NCBI GenBank assembly: GCA_047606545.1
Contig: JASGEI010000020.1
Location: 1-64,000, forward strand
DNA: 64,000 nt
Direction of reading: 5' to 3'
Source of the DNA: JASGDC01 sp047606545
GTDB taxonomy: Bacteria > Actinomycetota > Actinomycetes > Actinomycetales > Micrococcaceae
Shown: one piece after another, positions 36,026 through 46,536 of the stretch
How the letters are laid out: each line of letters begins with the position of its first letter
How positions within the stretch are numbered: the stretch's first letter is position 1
Program-made: the position numbers and the translations under genes
The notes under the pieces: model-generated
The model's input: the letters and a program-made list of their open reading frames with translations, nothing else
Database searches by the model: none
What the model was told of the DNA's origin: nothing

Positions 36026-37767
36026 GCTACACCTGCCTCTTCTTCAGACATTTGTGAGAATACAATTTCTTGATAAGTGTTTGATTTCTCCAAGAGTTCC
36101 TTATGTGTACCAGTATCAACTACCTTGCCTTGATCCAATACCAAAATCTTATCTGCATTAACAATTGTGCTAACACGTTGTGCCACAATAATCATTACTG
36201 ATTCTTTAGTAACTGGTGTTAAAGCTGCACGCAATTTAGCATCCGTTGCCACATCCAATGCAGAAAAACTATCGTCAAATAGATAAATTGGCGGTTTAGA
36301 AACCAATGCACGGGCAATTGCTAAACGTTGTTTTTGACCACCAGAAAAGTTTTCACCACCTTGAGCTACTTCTGCCTCAAGTTCACCACTAGACTCCTTC
36401 ACGAAATCTGCTGCTTGAGCTACTTCAAGTGCATTCCATAGTTCATCATCAGTTGCTTCTGGATTACCATAACGTAAGTTAGAAGCGATAGTTCCTTTAA
36501 ACAAAAAAGCTTTTTGTGGAACTAAACCAATATGAGTTCGTAATGAATGCAACTTATATTCTTTGACATCATACCCAGAAATTTTTACTTCACCTTTAGT
36601 TACATCAAAGAAACGATTTACCATATTAAGTAAAGTTGATTTACCAGAGCCAGTAGAACCAATAATTGCTACTATTTCACCTGGTTTAGCATCAAAATTA
36701 ATATCAGTTAACACAGCACTTTCAGCACCAGGATAAGAAAAAGAGACGTTATCGAATTCGACTGTTACATCTTTCTTACCTAGAACACGAGCTATCTCAG
36801 CTTTTGGCTCAGCAATAGTAGTTTCAGTCTCATATACTTCGCCAATACGATTAGCACAGACACTAGCGCGTGGCATCATAAAAAATACGAACATTGACAT
36901 CATTACACTCATCATAATCTGCATGATATAGCTAATGTATGCCGTCAAAGCTCCAATTTCCATCCCACCAGATTCAATTTGGTGACCACCAAAGTAAATT
37001 ACCGCTACCATTGCCGCGTTAACAATCACAGTAATTATTGGAAACATTGCCCCCATAATACGAGTGGATTTCGTCTGAGTTTTAGTTAAGCTAGTATTTG
37101 CTTTGTCAAAACGCTTAACTTCAAAGTCTTTACGCACAAAAGCACGGATTACATCAATACCCATAATTTGTTCACGAAGCACTTTGTTAACATAGTCAAT
37201 TTGACCTTGAGCTTTACGAAACAGCGGTGACATAAACTTCATAATGATAGCCACAGCAATAATTAAAACTGGAATAGTAACCGCTAAAATCCAAGACAAT
37301 CCAACATCTTGATTTAACGCTAGCACTACACCACCGATTGCCGTAATTGGCGCACTAATCATCATCAACAAGAGCATTTGAATGAACATCTGCACTTGCT
37401 GCACATCATTTGTGCCACGAGTAATCAAAGAAGGTGTCCCAAACTTCCCTACTTCTAATGATGAGAAAGTCTGAACTTTACTAAATAACCGAGAACGAAA
37501 ACTACGTCCAGAACCCATTGAAATCTTAGTAGAAAGATAGACAGCAGTAATTGTAGCTACAATTTGAACAAGTGATACCAAAAGCATGAAGCCACCAGTA
37601 TTTAAAATATACTTAGTGTCGTTTGGGATAACACCTTTATCAATAATGTCGGCATTCAGTGTTGGCAAGTATAAACTTGCCATTGATTGAATAAATTGCA
37701 GTATTAATACAATAAATATATATTTTTTGTATTTAGAAAACTGCTCGATAACTAATTTAAAAAGCAC
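36022..37767 (-). CDS. ABC exporter half-transporter (heterodimer subunit A, degenerate Walker B)
   Basis: 581 aa with an N-terminal six-helix membrane domain (about 15-300) and an ATPase domain: Walker A GSTGSGKST, canonical FSGGQKQR, and Walker B IYLFDDSFSALD. Asp replaces the catalytic Glu and Gln replaces the H-loop His (VAQRVSTI), so this subunit has the degenerate half-site typical of heterodimeric exporters. It is translationally coupled to the downstream partner (4-bp overlap). Confidence 0.9.
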   Translation of the reverse strand: MLFKLVIEQFSKYKKYIFIVLILQFIQSMASLYLPTLNADIIDKGVIPNDTKYILNTGGFMLLVSLVQIVATITAVYLSTKISMGSGRSFRSRLFSKVQTFSSLEVGKFGTPSLITRGTNDVQQVQMFIQMLLLMMISAPITAIGGVVLALNQDVGLSWILAVTIPVLIIAVAIIMKFMSPLFRKAQGQIDYVNKVLREQIMGIDVIRAFVRKDFEVKRFDKANTSLTKTQTKSTRIMGAMFPIITVIVNAAMVAVIYFGGHQIESGGMEIGALTAYISYIMQIMMSVMMSMFVFFMMPRASVCANRIGEVYETETTIAEPKAEIARVLGKKDVTVEFDNVSFSYPGAESAVLTDINFDAKPGEIVAIIGSTGSGKSTLLNMVNRFFDVTKGEVKISGYDVKEYKLHSLRTHIGLVPQKAFLFKGTIASNLRYGNPEATDDELWNALEVAQAADFVKESSGELEAEVAQGGENFSGGQKQRLAIARALVSKPPIYLFDDSFSALDVATDAKLRAALTPVTKESVMIIVAQRVSTIVNADKILVLDQGKVVDTGTHKELLEKSNTYQEIVFSQMSEEEAGVA

Positions 37768-37810
37768 TAAAAAATTTTAGCATACTTACCGTTCGTTCAG
37801 CTAATACAAA

Positions 37811-39772
37811 TTACTTCTTATTATTGCTAATTTGAATAAAAGCATTTGCTATAGACTTTGCATATATAGCACCGCCAGCGCCACTTGGATGGATACCATC
37901 AGTAGCTAATAAGTCTTGATGTCCAGAGATATCTTGATCCCATTTTGCTATTGCAACATTCTTATGCTTTGCCGCTACTGCATCCATAGCCTGATTTGTA
38001 GCTGGAATCCAGTCACGTTCACCGAAAGCATGCACTAACACAATATTTCGATTACCTAGCTGTTTGACTAATGATTCAATTTGGTCTTGAGTAACCAAAC
38101 CATTAGTACCAAGAGCAACTACGACATTTTTCCGAAGTTTTCCATCTGAAAGCCGATCTTGAATATCAGATACTCCAGAAACCCAAGACCTGCCAACATC
38201 ACCATCGACATCAACCCCTGGGAAAGTACTCATAAGTTCCAAACTACTAGCAACAGTTACAGAGTCACCAATTACGGTAATCTGATTACCAGCAGGAATC
38301 CCGGCACGAGTATCAGGTGTAGGCGGAGCCGGTTGACCGTTAGCTAAAGCTTGCTTCTTAATAGCTTCATACTGCTGCATGGCGTTTGAATTTTGTTTTT
38401 GCTGTGCAGCTGCAGCCGCTTTTTGTGCTGCAAGCTGTGCTTGCTTAGCTTTGGTAGCCTGCTCTTGAGCTTGTTCAATAGTTATTTGTGCCTGAGTTTT
38501 AGCTGGAGCTTGAATTATTGCTGCAACCATAGTCCCAGCTAATGCCACTGCAGTAATCGTAGCAACAGCAAACCTAGCTCGTCCACGTTGCGTGGTAAGA
38601 GTTTCTTTAGCTTTGACAAATAGCCATTTGAAACCATATTTACGAATTGGAGTTTCTAAGAAAGTATATGACAGTGCAGAAAACACTAGAGTTAATACCA
38701 AAGAAATTGCATATTGCCACCAATTTACTTTATTCGGATCACTTTGCTTTGGCAACATAGTGCCAACAATCACTATAATTGGCCAATGCCATAAGTAAAT
38801 TCCATAAGAACGCTCACCTACCCATTTCAAAACTTTAGTTTCAAATAGGATATTCAAGATATTCTTTGGTCCTGGTAATGCAGAAATAATTAATGCGGTT
38901 ATCACTGAGACTAATACCAAACCACCACGGTAGGTAAAGCTAGATTTTGAATCTAAGTTAAAAATAAAGATAGCTAGAACTGGCAGTAAAAATAATGCTA
39001 GAAGCACTCTAATTTTTCGGTAAAAAGAGTGAGTTAACGGTGATACTCTACGGACAAAGTACCAATGATTCGTATGAATAAAAGCTAGACAAGCTCCAAA
39101 CATTAAGCCAAAAACATGAGTGTCTGTACCATAGTAAACACGAGTTGAGTCAGCACCGGGTGTATACATAACTGCCATCAAAATTGCTGAAATGACACCA
39201 AAAGCAGCAGCGAGTCCTGCACGAACTCTGACATTTTGGGTTTTAACTAAAATCAGGATGGCAATAAATGGCCAGATTAAATAAAACTGCTCCTCTACAG
39301 CTAATGACCAAAAGTTAACGAATAATAACGGTGAACCACTATTAAAATAGCTAGTACCCTTTATAATCTCTAGCCAATTATTACTAAAAGTGGCAGCACC
39401 TAAGGTCTGTCTACCTATACCAACTAATAAATCATGCCCACGAAAAAAATGGAAAGAAATAAAAGCAAAGAAAATTGAGACAAAAATTACTACTATTAAA
39501 GCAGGGATCAACCTTCGAGCACGACGTAGCCAGAAATTTTTAAAGTCAATACGACCGTTATAGTAATATTCATTTACTAACAATGTAGTAATCAAAAACC
39601 CACTAATTACAAAGAAAATATCAACGCCAATATAACCACCCTTAGGAAAATTATGATTTAAATGGTAAAAAACAACTGCAAGTACAGCAATTGCACGTAA
39701 TCCATCTAATCCTGGGATATATTTTCGGCTGTTCCTAACAACCGAACGTTGAACATTTACGGTGTTAATCAT
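37811..39772 (-). CDS. OafA-type membrane acyltransferase with C-terminal SGNH domain
   Basis: 653 aa. The N-terminal about 380 residues form an acyltransferase-3 membrane domain (YIPGLDGLRAIAVLAVVFYHL, GGYIGVDIFFVISGFLIT, FWSLAVEEQFYLIWP). A further membrane helix (about 405-425) and an Ala/Gln-rich linker lead to an outside SGNH esterase-like domain: Ser in VIGDSVT, the GTNG block, and DGIHPSGAG for the Asp/His pair. Such enzymes O-acetylate cell-wall or surface polysaccharides. The target is not identifiable here. It is 43 nt upstream of the ABC pair. Confidence 0.9.
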   Translation of the reverse strand: MINTVNVQRSVVRNSRKYIPGLDGLRAIAVLAVVFYHLNHNFPKGGYIGVDIFFVISGFLITTLLVNEYYYNGRIDFKNFWLRRARRLIPALIVVIFVSIFFAFISFHFFRGHDLLVGIGRQTLGAATFSNNWLEIIKGTSYFNSGSPLLFVNFWSLAVEEQFYLIWPFIAILILVKTQNVRVRAGLAAAFGVISAILMAVMYTPGADSTRVYYGTDTHVFGLMFGACLAFIHTNHWYFVRRVSPLTHSFYRKIRVLLALFLLPVLAIFIFNLDSKSSFTYRGGLVLVSVITALIISALPGPKNILNILFETKVLKWVGERSYGIYLWHWPIIVIVGTMLPKQSDPNKVNWWQYAISLVLTLVFSALSYTFLETPIRKYGFKWLFVKAKETLTTQRGRARFAVATITAVALAGTMVAAIIQAPAKTQAQITIEQAQEQATKAKQAQLAAQKAAAAAQQKQNSNAMQQYEAIKKQALANGQPAPPTPDTRAGIPAGNQITVIGDSVTVASSLELMSTFPGVDVDGDVGRSWVSGVSDIQDRLSDGKLRKNVVVALGTNGLVTQDQIESLVKQLGNRNIVLVHAFGERDWIPATNQAMDAVAAKHKNVAIAKWDQDISGHQDLLATDGIHPSGAGGAIYAKSIANAFIQISNNKK

Positions 39773-39792
39773 TCTCTACTATTTATATACTT

Positions 39793-41403
39793 CTAACTTC
39801 TAGCGATATTGGTGGCCTTAGTGAACTCATGGTATCGATCAATGTCCCCTTGAACTGGAGTAATGATATTTTGATCAGCCACGCTCATAATAGACCTATT
39901 AAATTGTTTTCTAACTTTCTTAGCTCTCATTATACCCCCTATACTACCAAATATACGGGATATCAATGCTATTAATAGCCCAGAAATCAACCCAGCAGCT
40001 AATAATAAGGTCGGGATTGGAACTCCATTATAGTTAGGAGGATTGAAGTCATGTGCCACTTGGAAAAACTCAAGTGCAGTAATTAAAACTAACCAAGCTA
40101 AGCCTACTACTCCAACTAATAGTGCAAGATATTGTAGGAGATTCATAGCTTTCCACCAAAATGGTTTCTTTTCTTGCGCAATGTTAGTTTTTACAATTGC
40201 TTGGTCAAGTAAATCTACAATTTGGCCTTCGTCTACTGATCCAGTTTGACGGATTGAGTGTTTCCAGATTTCTGAAGCGCTACTTGCACTGTCGTCAACA
40301 AAGTCACGAACAGCATTGTGAGCAGCTGCTTTTTGTACTGGGGACATAACTCTTGAACTGCGACGCAATTCAGTAGAAACGCCTTCTTTTTTAGTATTCT
40401 CAATACCAAGTTTTTTTAATGGATCTGGACGTAATTTTTTAAGCCATCGTGTTACCGGCCAACCAGTATTGATAGCCGTACCGCGTAAATAACTCTTGCG
40501 TACTTTTTCAGTAATCTCATCAATTCCAGAAGCAGCTGATAATGAAGTTACTAACTGTGCTTTAGCTTTATCATCAATTCCTACCTTTGTTTCATCACCT
40601 GATGCAGCTGCAAGTTTATTGGCAGAAGCCTTTGCATCTAGATTCCAACGTTCAATTGCTCCAGCACGTGCTTGAGCAATTTGAGAAAAGGTATGCTTTA
40701 GCTCAGGAATCCCCTCCTTTGTCTTTGCAGACACTGGGAAAATTTTAATATCTTTAAGACCATCGGCAATTAATACTTCATGCATTGAATTAATTACTTC
40801 TTGACGCTCGTTTGGACGGATTTTATCAATTTGATTAAGAACTGCGAAAGTTACAGCATCTTCATTACCCCAAGGTTGGATATATTTTTGGTGAATAGTT
40901 GCATCAGCATATTTTTGCGGATCCATTACCCAAACTAAAACATCCACCATTCCAACGAGCTTATCAACTACTTGACGATTGTAATCACTTGTTGAATCAA
41001 AATCTGGAAGATCAAGTAAAATCAAGCCAGATAGCTCTGGGTCTGGTGAGAGTTCATGACGTTCTTTTACATCTAGCCAAGATAATAATGATTCACTTCC
41101 CACTGAATCCCACATAATAGCTAATGGCTCACTAGTAGTTGGGCGAATTGCAGCAGAGCGGGCGACCTCTTGTCCTGCAATAGCATTTAATAAAGAAGAT
41201 TTTCCAGAACCTGTTGCACCAATAAAAGCTACTACAGTATGATCTGCTGAGTACTTTCTACGTTCTGAAGCACGTGAAATTAATGCCTTACTTTCTGAAA
41301 TTAAAGATTCAGGTAAGACATTATCTGCTAATTGTGTAGCATGCTCAAGTGCTCCGAGACGCTCAGCATAACTAACTGTATTAGGTTTTCTAGCCATTAT
41401 CAC
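39793..41403 (-). CDS. Dynamin-like membrane GTPase (second of a pair)
   Basis: 536 aa. G1 FIGATGSGKSSLLNAI, G3 DLPDFDS, G4 NQIDK, and a G5-like PVSAK; then an alpha-helical region and two C-terminal hydrophobic segments (about 432-460 and 475-495), suggesting a membrane anchor. It overlaps the preceding GTPase gene by 14 bp. The tandem arrangement of two dissimilar large GTPases resembles the Streptomyces DynA/DynB bacterial dynamins that stabilise sporulation septa. That assignment rests on architecture and is not proven. The ATG two codons inside (MARKPN) is an alternative start. Confidence 0.7.
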   Translation of the reverse strand: MIMARKPNTVSYAERLGALEHATQLADNVLPESLISESKALISRASERRKYSADHTVVAFIGATGSGKSSLLNAIAGQEVARSAAIRPTTSEPLAIMWDSVGSESLLSWLDVKERHELSPDPELSGLILLDLPDFDSTSDYNRQVVDKLVGMVDVLVWVMDPQKYADATIHQKYIQPWGNEDAVTFAVLNQIDKIRPNERQEVINSMHEVLIADGLKDIKIFPVSAKTKEGIPELKHTFSQIAQARAGAIERWNLDAKASANKLAAASGDETKVGIDDKAKAQLVTSLSAASGIDEITEKVRKSYLRGTAINTGWPVTRWLKKLRPDPLKKLGIENTKKEGVSTELRRSSRVMSPVQKAAAHNAVRDFVDDSASSASEIWKHSIRQTGSVDEGQIVDLLDQAIVKTNIAQEKKPFWWKAMNLLQYLALLVGVVGLAWLVLITALEFFQVAHDFNPPNYNGVPIPTLLLAAGLISGLLIALISRIFGSIGGIMRAKKVRKQFNRSIMSVADQNIITPVQGDIDRYHEFTKATNIARS

Positions 41404-43375
41404 TCAATTCATCTTCATCTAGCTCGGGGATAACTTTTGTTTCATTAGTCTTTGGTTTGTGAACTGGAGCAGCCGTTGGCTTTTCTGGTACAGCATTTTT
41501 TTGTGTAGACCCTGTTTCAGTATTTTGCACTGTTTCAACTACCTCGTGCTTAGGATTATTTTCTTTTTGCACTGAGGAAGTAGCTTCAAATTCTGGTTTT
41601 ATCGGTGTTGGTTCAGGATCAGGTTCACCTTTTAAATGACGATCCAGTGAATTAACTGAACTATCCAAATCGGCAATAGCCTGCGGTCTAACATTTTTTT
41701 CGTCTAACTGTGCAGTAAAACGTTGAGCTTCATCCATCATCAGTTTCATGCAACGATCAACTAAATCCTTACGAGCTTCACGTGCTAATCTACGTACTGC
41801 GTCTTCACCGAATACTGCTTCTAGAAGTTTTTGAGCTATTGCAGCGCTACCGCCAGCGATAACTACCTCACTACCAGTTAAACCAGCAGTAGAAGCGAAT
41901 ACTACAATCATTAAAGTAGTAGCAACGCCATTAACACCAAATGAAATAAATCGTGCTTGCTGGCGTTTTTCGGCTCCTTCACTCTGTACTAATTCAAGCA
42001 GACCATGTTGCCAATTACGAATTTCTTTAGCGGCACGATCTTTAAAATCTGCACTTGCTCTAGTTAAATCCTGACCTTTAAGGAGCGCATTACCTGCGAT
42101 ATCTTGATTCCATGCAAAAGCTGTCTTTTTTGCAGCCTTATCAGCTTCTGAAATCATGATAGTTTGTAGACCGCTTTCCAATGCAGCTTCAACTTTTGGG
42201 TTTGTCATCGGTTTACCAGTTACAAATGAAGTAATTTTATCGCGGAAAGTAGATATTTTTTGCTCTACACTGCGGAAAAATTCACCTGTTCCTACGAAAT
42301 CCTGCCACCTTGAAAGTAATTCACCACGTAATAAGACGCCATCTTGAGTGGAATCAATTACGTTTTTAATTGCCTCATCGTAGTTATTAACCACAATACC
42401 GCGTAGTTCATCTTCTTTTTTATTTTGTTTTGTTGCGGCTTCTTTAAGATCCGGAACATTACTTACTAAAGCTGAAACAGATCCCATAAGAGTTCGTCGC
42501 ATTACAGCATCACGTTTATCAGTATTTTCAGCAAGACTTACTAGCCAGTTTCGAAGTGGTGCAGTGCTTTGTGCCGGTAACATTGCCCGATCATCAAGTG
42601 GATGCTCTTCAACGACAAAGAGCTTGGCATCAGCTAGACCACGCTTAACTAAGTTACCAGCTAAGTCTGAACTAATTTCTTTCACTTCCTCTTTGTGAAC
42701 ACGGTCCAAAACTACTGTTACCGTAGTATCACGTTCTACAGCTTGCTGTAGAACTTCCCATGGCACTGCATCAGCATAACGGTTTGCAGTAGTTACAAAT
42801 ACCCAAAGATCCGCCGCTGCAAGTAATTGCTTAGCAAGCAAGCGGTTTTCATCTGATACTGAGTCAATATCAGGAGCGTCAAGAATTGCTAATCCCTTTG
42901 GAATTGATTCGTCACCAACTAGTACTAAGGAATGAATCCTAGCTGCATCTGGAGTAGCACCAGCTTCGGTAGCCTTAACACTCTTATCATCAACTACTGT
43001 ACCGGTAATACGAGCTAAGTTTGGCAAAATTCGGGCATTTGAAAACCATTCACGATCATCTGGATGGTGCAATAAAATCGGTTGACGAGTCGTAGGGCGA
43101 ATCGCCCCAGAACGCGTTACCGCTTTGCCTACAATACCGTTAACCAATGTGGATTTACCCGCCCCAGTAGAACCACCAATGACTGCCAATAATGGCGCAT
43201 TAGTACGTTTTACACGAGGGATGATATAGTCATCAAGCTGTTTAACCATCGCATCTTTTTTAGTGCGTGCTGGTACGGCTGATTCTATCTCGTATGGTAG
43301 TTTTATCTCTTGAAGCGAATGCTTTAAATCTTCAAGTTTTTCTGCAGTCTCAGACCCTATATATGTTTCACTCAC
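41390..43375 (-). CDS. Dynamin-like GTPase (first of a pair)
   Basis: 661 aa. G1 VIGGSTGAGKSTLVNGI near residue 70, a conserved GAIRPTTRQP G2-like region, G3 LDAPDIDS, and a weak G4 (VVLDRVHK). A long helical middle, a hydrophobic segment about 480-505, and a Pro/Thr/Glu-rich C-terminal tail with no clear fold follow. Together with the next gene it forms a translationally overlapped GTPase pair like DynA/DynB. A role in membrane remodelling or cell division is inferred. Confidence 0.7.
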   Translation of the reverse strand: MSETYIGSETAEKLEDLKHSLQEIKLPYEIESAVPARTKKDAMVKQLDDYIIPRVKRTNAPLLAVIGGSTGAGKSTLVNGIVGKAVTRSGAIRPTTRQPILLHHPDDREWFSNARILPNLARITGTVVDDKSVKATEAGATPDAARIHSLVLVGDESIPKGLAILDAPDIDSVSDENRLLAKQLLAAADLWVFVTTANRYADAVPWEVLQQAVERDTTVTVVLDRVHKEEVKEISSDLAGNLVKRGLADAKLFVVEEHPLDDRAMLPAQSTAPLRNWLVSLAENTDKRDAVMRRTLMGSVSALVSNVPDLKEAATKQNKKEDELRGIVVNNYDEAIKNVIDSTQDGVLLRGELLSRWQDFVGTGEFFRSVEQKISTFRDKITSFVTGKPMTNPKVEAALESGLQTIMISEADKAAKKTAFAWNQDIAGNALLKGQDLTRASADFKDRAAKEIRNWQHGLLELVQSEGAEKRQQARFISFGVNGVATTLMIVVFASTAGLTGSEVVIAGGSAAIAQKLLEAVFGEDAVRRLAREARKDLVDRCMKLMMDEAQRFTAQLDEKNVRPQAIADLDSSVNSLDRHLKGEPDPEPTPIKPEFEATSSVQKENNPKHEVVETVQNTETGSTQKNAVPEKPTAAPVHKPKTNETKVIPELDEDELSDNG

Positions 43376-43416
43376 GCGCTTATTCTCTCACAGTTAGCTG
43401 AGAAGTTGCTGAAAGC

Positions 43417-44409
43417 TCACTTCCCTTTTGCTTGTTTTCTACCTTCACTACTCATTAAACTAGCTGCAACAGTAATAATCAACACAACACAGATGAAACC
43501 TAACGACATTCCCGTACTAATTTCAATAACATTTACATGTTTGCCACCATTAATAAACCATAAGTCATTTTCATGAAGGGCATGCAAAAATAGCTTAATA
43601 CCAATTCCACCAAGAATAATTGCCAGGCCATATGATAAGTAAATCAAGCGATCTAATAAGCCATCAATTAAGAAGAATAGTTGACGCAATCCCATAAGTG
43701 AAAAAGCGTTAGCAACGAATACGATGTATGCACTTTGAGTTAAGCCGAAAATCGCTGGAATTGAATCCAGCGCAAACAAGACATCTGAAGTACCAATTGC
43801 TACCATAACCAATAACATTGGTGTTAAAGCACGTTTACCATTAACTACAGTAAAAAGTTTATCGCCATCATATTTATCAGAAGTATGGAAAAGCTTCCTT
43901 GAAGTTCTAACCATAATATTATTAGCATCTTCACTATGATCATCATCGTTATCTTCTTTTAATAGACCACCTGCTGTGTAGATTAAAATCAACCCAAAGA
44001 CATAAAACATCCAACTAAAATGAGCTAATAAGGCTGCACCTAAGAAGATAAAAATTGCACGTGATATTAAAGCAAATACAATACCAAATAACAGTACTTT
44101 TTGTTGATCAACTCTTGGCACTTTAAAACTTGCCATAATGACTAAAAACACAAATAAGTTATCTACTGACAAGGCTTTTTCAGTAATATAACCCGCAAAG
44201 TATTCGATACCATGCTGGTGTCCAGCATACCAATATAGCCAAACACCAAATAAAATTGCTGCACCTACATAAATTGCAGACCAAATTGCTGCTTCTTTTA
44301 AAGTAGGTTCGTGAGCTTTACGCACATGGAAAAAATAGTCAAAAGTTAACATTCCAAGGATGAGAACTATGGTAATTATCCAAGTAGTACTTGTAATAGT
44401 TTCAGTCAT
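43417..44409 (-). CDS. TerC/Alx family membrane protein (probable Mn2+ exporter)
   Basis: 330 aa with about nine transmembrane segments. The TerC signature is clear: LSVDNLFVFLVIMASF and TSDVLFALDSIPAIFGLTQ, whose buried Asp residues line the metal path. Family members (Alx, MeeF/MeeY) export manganese, often protecting exported enzymes. It lies only 33 nt after uvrB, leaving no room for the Mn-sensing yybP-ykoY riboswitch that often precedes this family. Confidence 0.9.
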   Translation of the reverse strand: MTETITSTTWIITIVLILGMLTFDYFFHVRKAHEPTLKEAAIWSAIYVGAAILFGVWLYWYAGHQHGIEYFAGYITEKALSVDNLFVFLVIMASFKVPRVDQQKVLLFGIVFALISRAIFIFLGAALLAHFSWMFYVFGLILIYTAGGLLKEDNDDDHSEDANNIMVRTSRKLFHTSDKYDGDKLFTVVNGKRALTPMLLVMVAIGTSDVLFALDSIPAIFGLTQSAYIVFVANAFSLMGLRQLFFLIDGLLDRLIYLSYGLAIILGGIGIKLFLHALHENDLWFINGGKHVNVIEISTGMSLGFICVVLIITVAASLMSSEGRKQAKGK

Positions 44410-44442
44410 AAGGATTAATTATAAAATAATAAACTTAAATAA

Positions 44443-46536
44443 TCATTGATTCTGCCTGATAATTCGTAGCTCTTGTTTTAGCTCAGAAATTTCATCACGC
44501 AATCTAGCTGCAACCTCAAATTGTAGCTCACTTGCAGCAGCTTTCATCTGTTGTGTTAATTCTGAAATCAACGACACTAAATCTTCTGCTGGGGTGTTAG
44601 TTACTTCAATATTTTTAACCTCAGAAGTCTTAATCTTTGGCGCTTTTACCTCACTGCGGAGTAATTCTTCAGTATCCGCATCTTCTCTGGCGATACTATC
44701 GGTGATATCCACAATTTTCTTTCGTAAGGGTTGTGGGTCAATATTGTGAGCTTTGTTATAAACAATCTGCTTTTTACGACGACGATTAGTTTCATCAATT
44801 GCTTGTTTCATGGAACGAGTAATCGTATCGGCATACATATGGACTTCACCACTAACGTTACGTGCTGCACGCCCGATAGTCTGAATTAGTGAAGTAGTCG
44901 AACGTAAGAAACCTTCTTTATCTGCATCCAAAATGCTAACCAATGATACTTCTGGTAAATCCAAACCCTCTCGTAACAAGTTAATACCAACTAAAACATC
45001 ATAGTTACCAAGACGCAATTCCCGTAATAATTCCACACGTTTCAAGGTATCAACATCAGAATGTAAGTATGCTACCTTAACTCCGTGTTCAGTTAAGTAA
45101 TCAGTTAAATCCTCAGCCATCCGCTTAGTCAAAGTAGTAACTAAAACACGCTCATTGCGATTTGCACGTGCATTAATCTCATCGTATAAGTCATCAATTT
45201 GATGATTACTTGGCTTAACTACAATCTTTGGATCTACCAGACCAGTAGGGCGAATAATTTGCTCCACTACACCGTCAGCTTTTTCTAACTCATAAGAACC
45301 AGGGGTTGCTGAAAGGTAAACAGTTTGTCCTACACGTTCTAAGAATTCTTCCCATTTCAATGGACGGTTATCAAGCGCTGATGGAAGTCGGAAACCGTGC
45401 TCTACTAAAGTACGCTTTCGAGAGGCATCCCCGGTATACATAGCACCAATTTGTGGCACAGTTACATGTGACTCATCAATAACTAATAAGAAGTCATCTG
45501 GGAAATAGTCAAGTAAACAATGCGGAGCGCTACCTTGCTCACGACCATCAATATGACGTGAATAGTTTTCAATACCGCTAGTAAAACCCATTTGTTGCAT
45601 GTTTTCAATATCAAAAGTAGTACGCATCTTTAAACGTTGGGCTTCTACTAGTTTATTTTGCTTTTCTAATTCTTGAACACGTTCTTCAAGTTCTTCTTCA
45701 ATCTTTTTAATCGCACGATGCATTCTATCAACACCAGCTACATAGTGAGATGCTGGGAAGACATACATTTCAGTTTCTTCTCGAATAATCTCACCAGTTA
45801 GCGGATGTAATGTGTATATTCGCTCAATTTCATCGCCAAAGAATTCAATCCGGATAGCATGCTCTTCATACATTGGAATGATTTCTACAGTGTCACCACG
45901 AACTCGGAAAGTTCCTCGATGAAAATCAATATCATTACGGGTATATTGCATTGCGATGAACTTTTTAAGCACCTCATCACGGTCAATAAAATCTCCTTGA
46001 CGCAAAGTGAGCATATTAGCCACATATTCCTCTGGGGTACCTAAACCATAGATACAAGAGACTGTAGATACCACTACTACATCACGACGAGTTAAAAGGG
46101 AGTTAGTTGCTGAGTGACGAAGACGCTCAACTTCATCGTTAATCGAAGAGTCTTTTTCAATAAAAGTATCTGTCTGCGGTACATAAGCTTCTGGTTGGTA
46201 ATAATCATAATAAGATACGAAATACTCAACTGCGTTATTTGGTAGTAATTCACGCAATTCATTAGCTAACTGAGCTGCCAAAGTCTTATTTTGTACCATT
46301 ACCAAAGTTGGGCGTTGCAATTTTTCAATTAGCCAAGCACTAGTTGCAGATTTACCTGTACCAGTAGCACCCATCAGCACTACGTCTTTTTCCCCATTTT
46401 TGATACGCTTAGTTAATTGAGCAATTGCTTCTGGCTGGTCACCTGCTGGTTCATACTCGCTGATTACCTTAAAAGGAGCAACAATACGGTTAATGTCTTG
46501 TGCTAAACTGGCAACTTTCCTGCGAGCACTATTCAC
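44443..46536 (-). CDS. uvrB: Excinuclease ABC subunit UvrB
   Basis: 697 aa. Helicase-like damage-verification subunit: Walker A MGATGTGKSA, beta-hairpin region SYYDYYQPEAYVP, DESHVT Walker B, QTIGRAARN motif VI, and the C-terminal UVR motif (LQFEVAARLRDEISELK) that binds UvrC. It overlaps coaE by 8 bp, the usual actinobacterial coaE-uvrB pairing. Confidence 0.97.
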   Translation of the reverse strand: MNSARRKVASLAQDINRIVAPFKVISEYEPAGDQPEAIAQLTKRIKNGEKDVVLMGATGTGKSATSAWLIEKLQRPTLVMVQNKTLAAQLANELRELLPNNAVEYFVSYYDYYQPEAYVPQTDTFIEKDSSINDEVERLRHSATNSLLTRRDVVVVSTVSCIYGLGTPEEYVANMLTLRQGDFIDRDEVLKKFIAMQYTRNDIDFHRGTFRVRGDTVEIIPMYEEHAIRIEFFGDEIERIYTLHPLTGEIIREETEMYVFPASHYVAGVDRMHRAIKKIEEELEERVQELEKQNKLVEAQRLKMRTTFDIENMQQMGFTSGIENYSRHIDGREQGSAPHCLLDYFPDDFLLVIDESHVTVPQIGAMYTGDASRKRTLVEHGFRLPSALDNRPLKWEEFLERVGQTVYLSATPGSYELEKADGVVEQIIRPTGLVDPKIVVKPSNHQIDDLYDEINARANRNERVLVTTLTKRMAEDLTDYLTEHGVKVAYLHSDVDTLKRVELLRELRLGNYDVLVGINLLREGLDLPEVSLVSILDADKEGFLRSTTSLIQTIGRAARNVSGEVHMYADTITRSMKQAIDETNRRRKKQIVYNKAHNIDPQPLRKKIVDITDSIAREDADTEELLRSEVKAPKIKTSEVKNIEVTNTPAEDLVSLISELTQQMKAAASELQFEVAARLRDEISELKQELRIIRQNQ

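Noticed and set aside
44410..44442. yybP-ykoY (Mn2+) riboswitch before the TerC gene
   Set aside because: Only 33 nt separate TerC from uvrB, too short for the aptamer.
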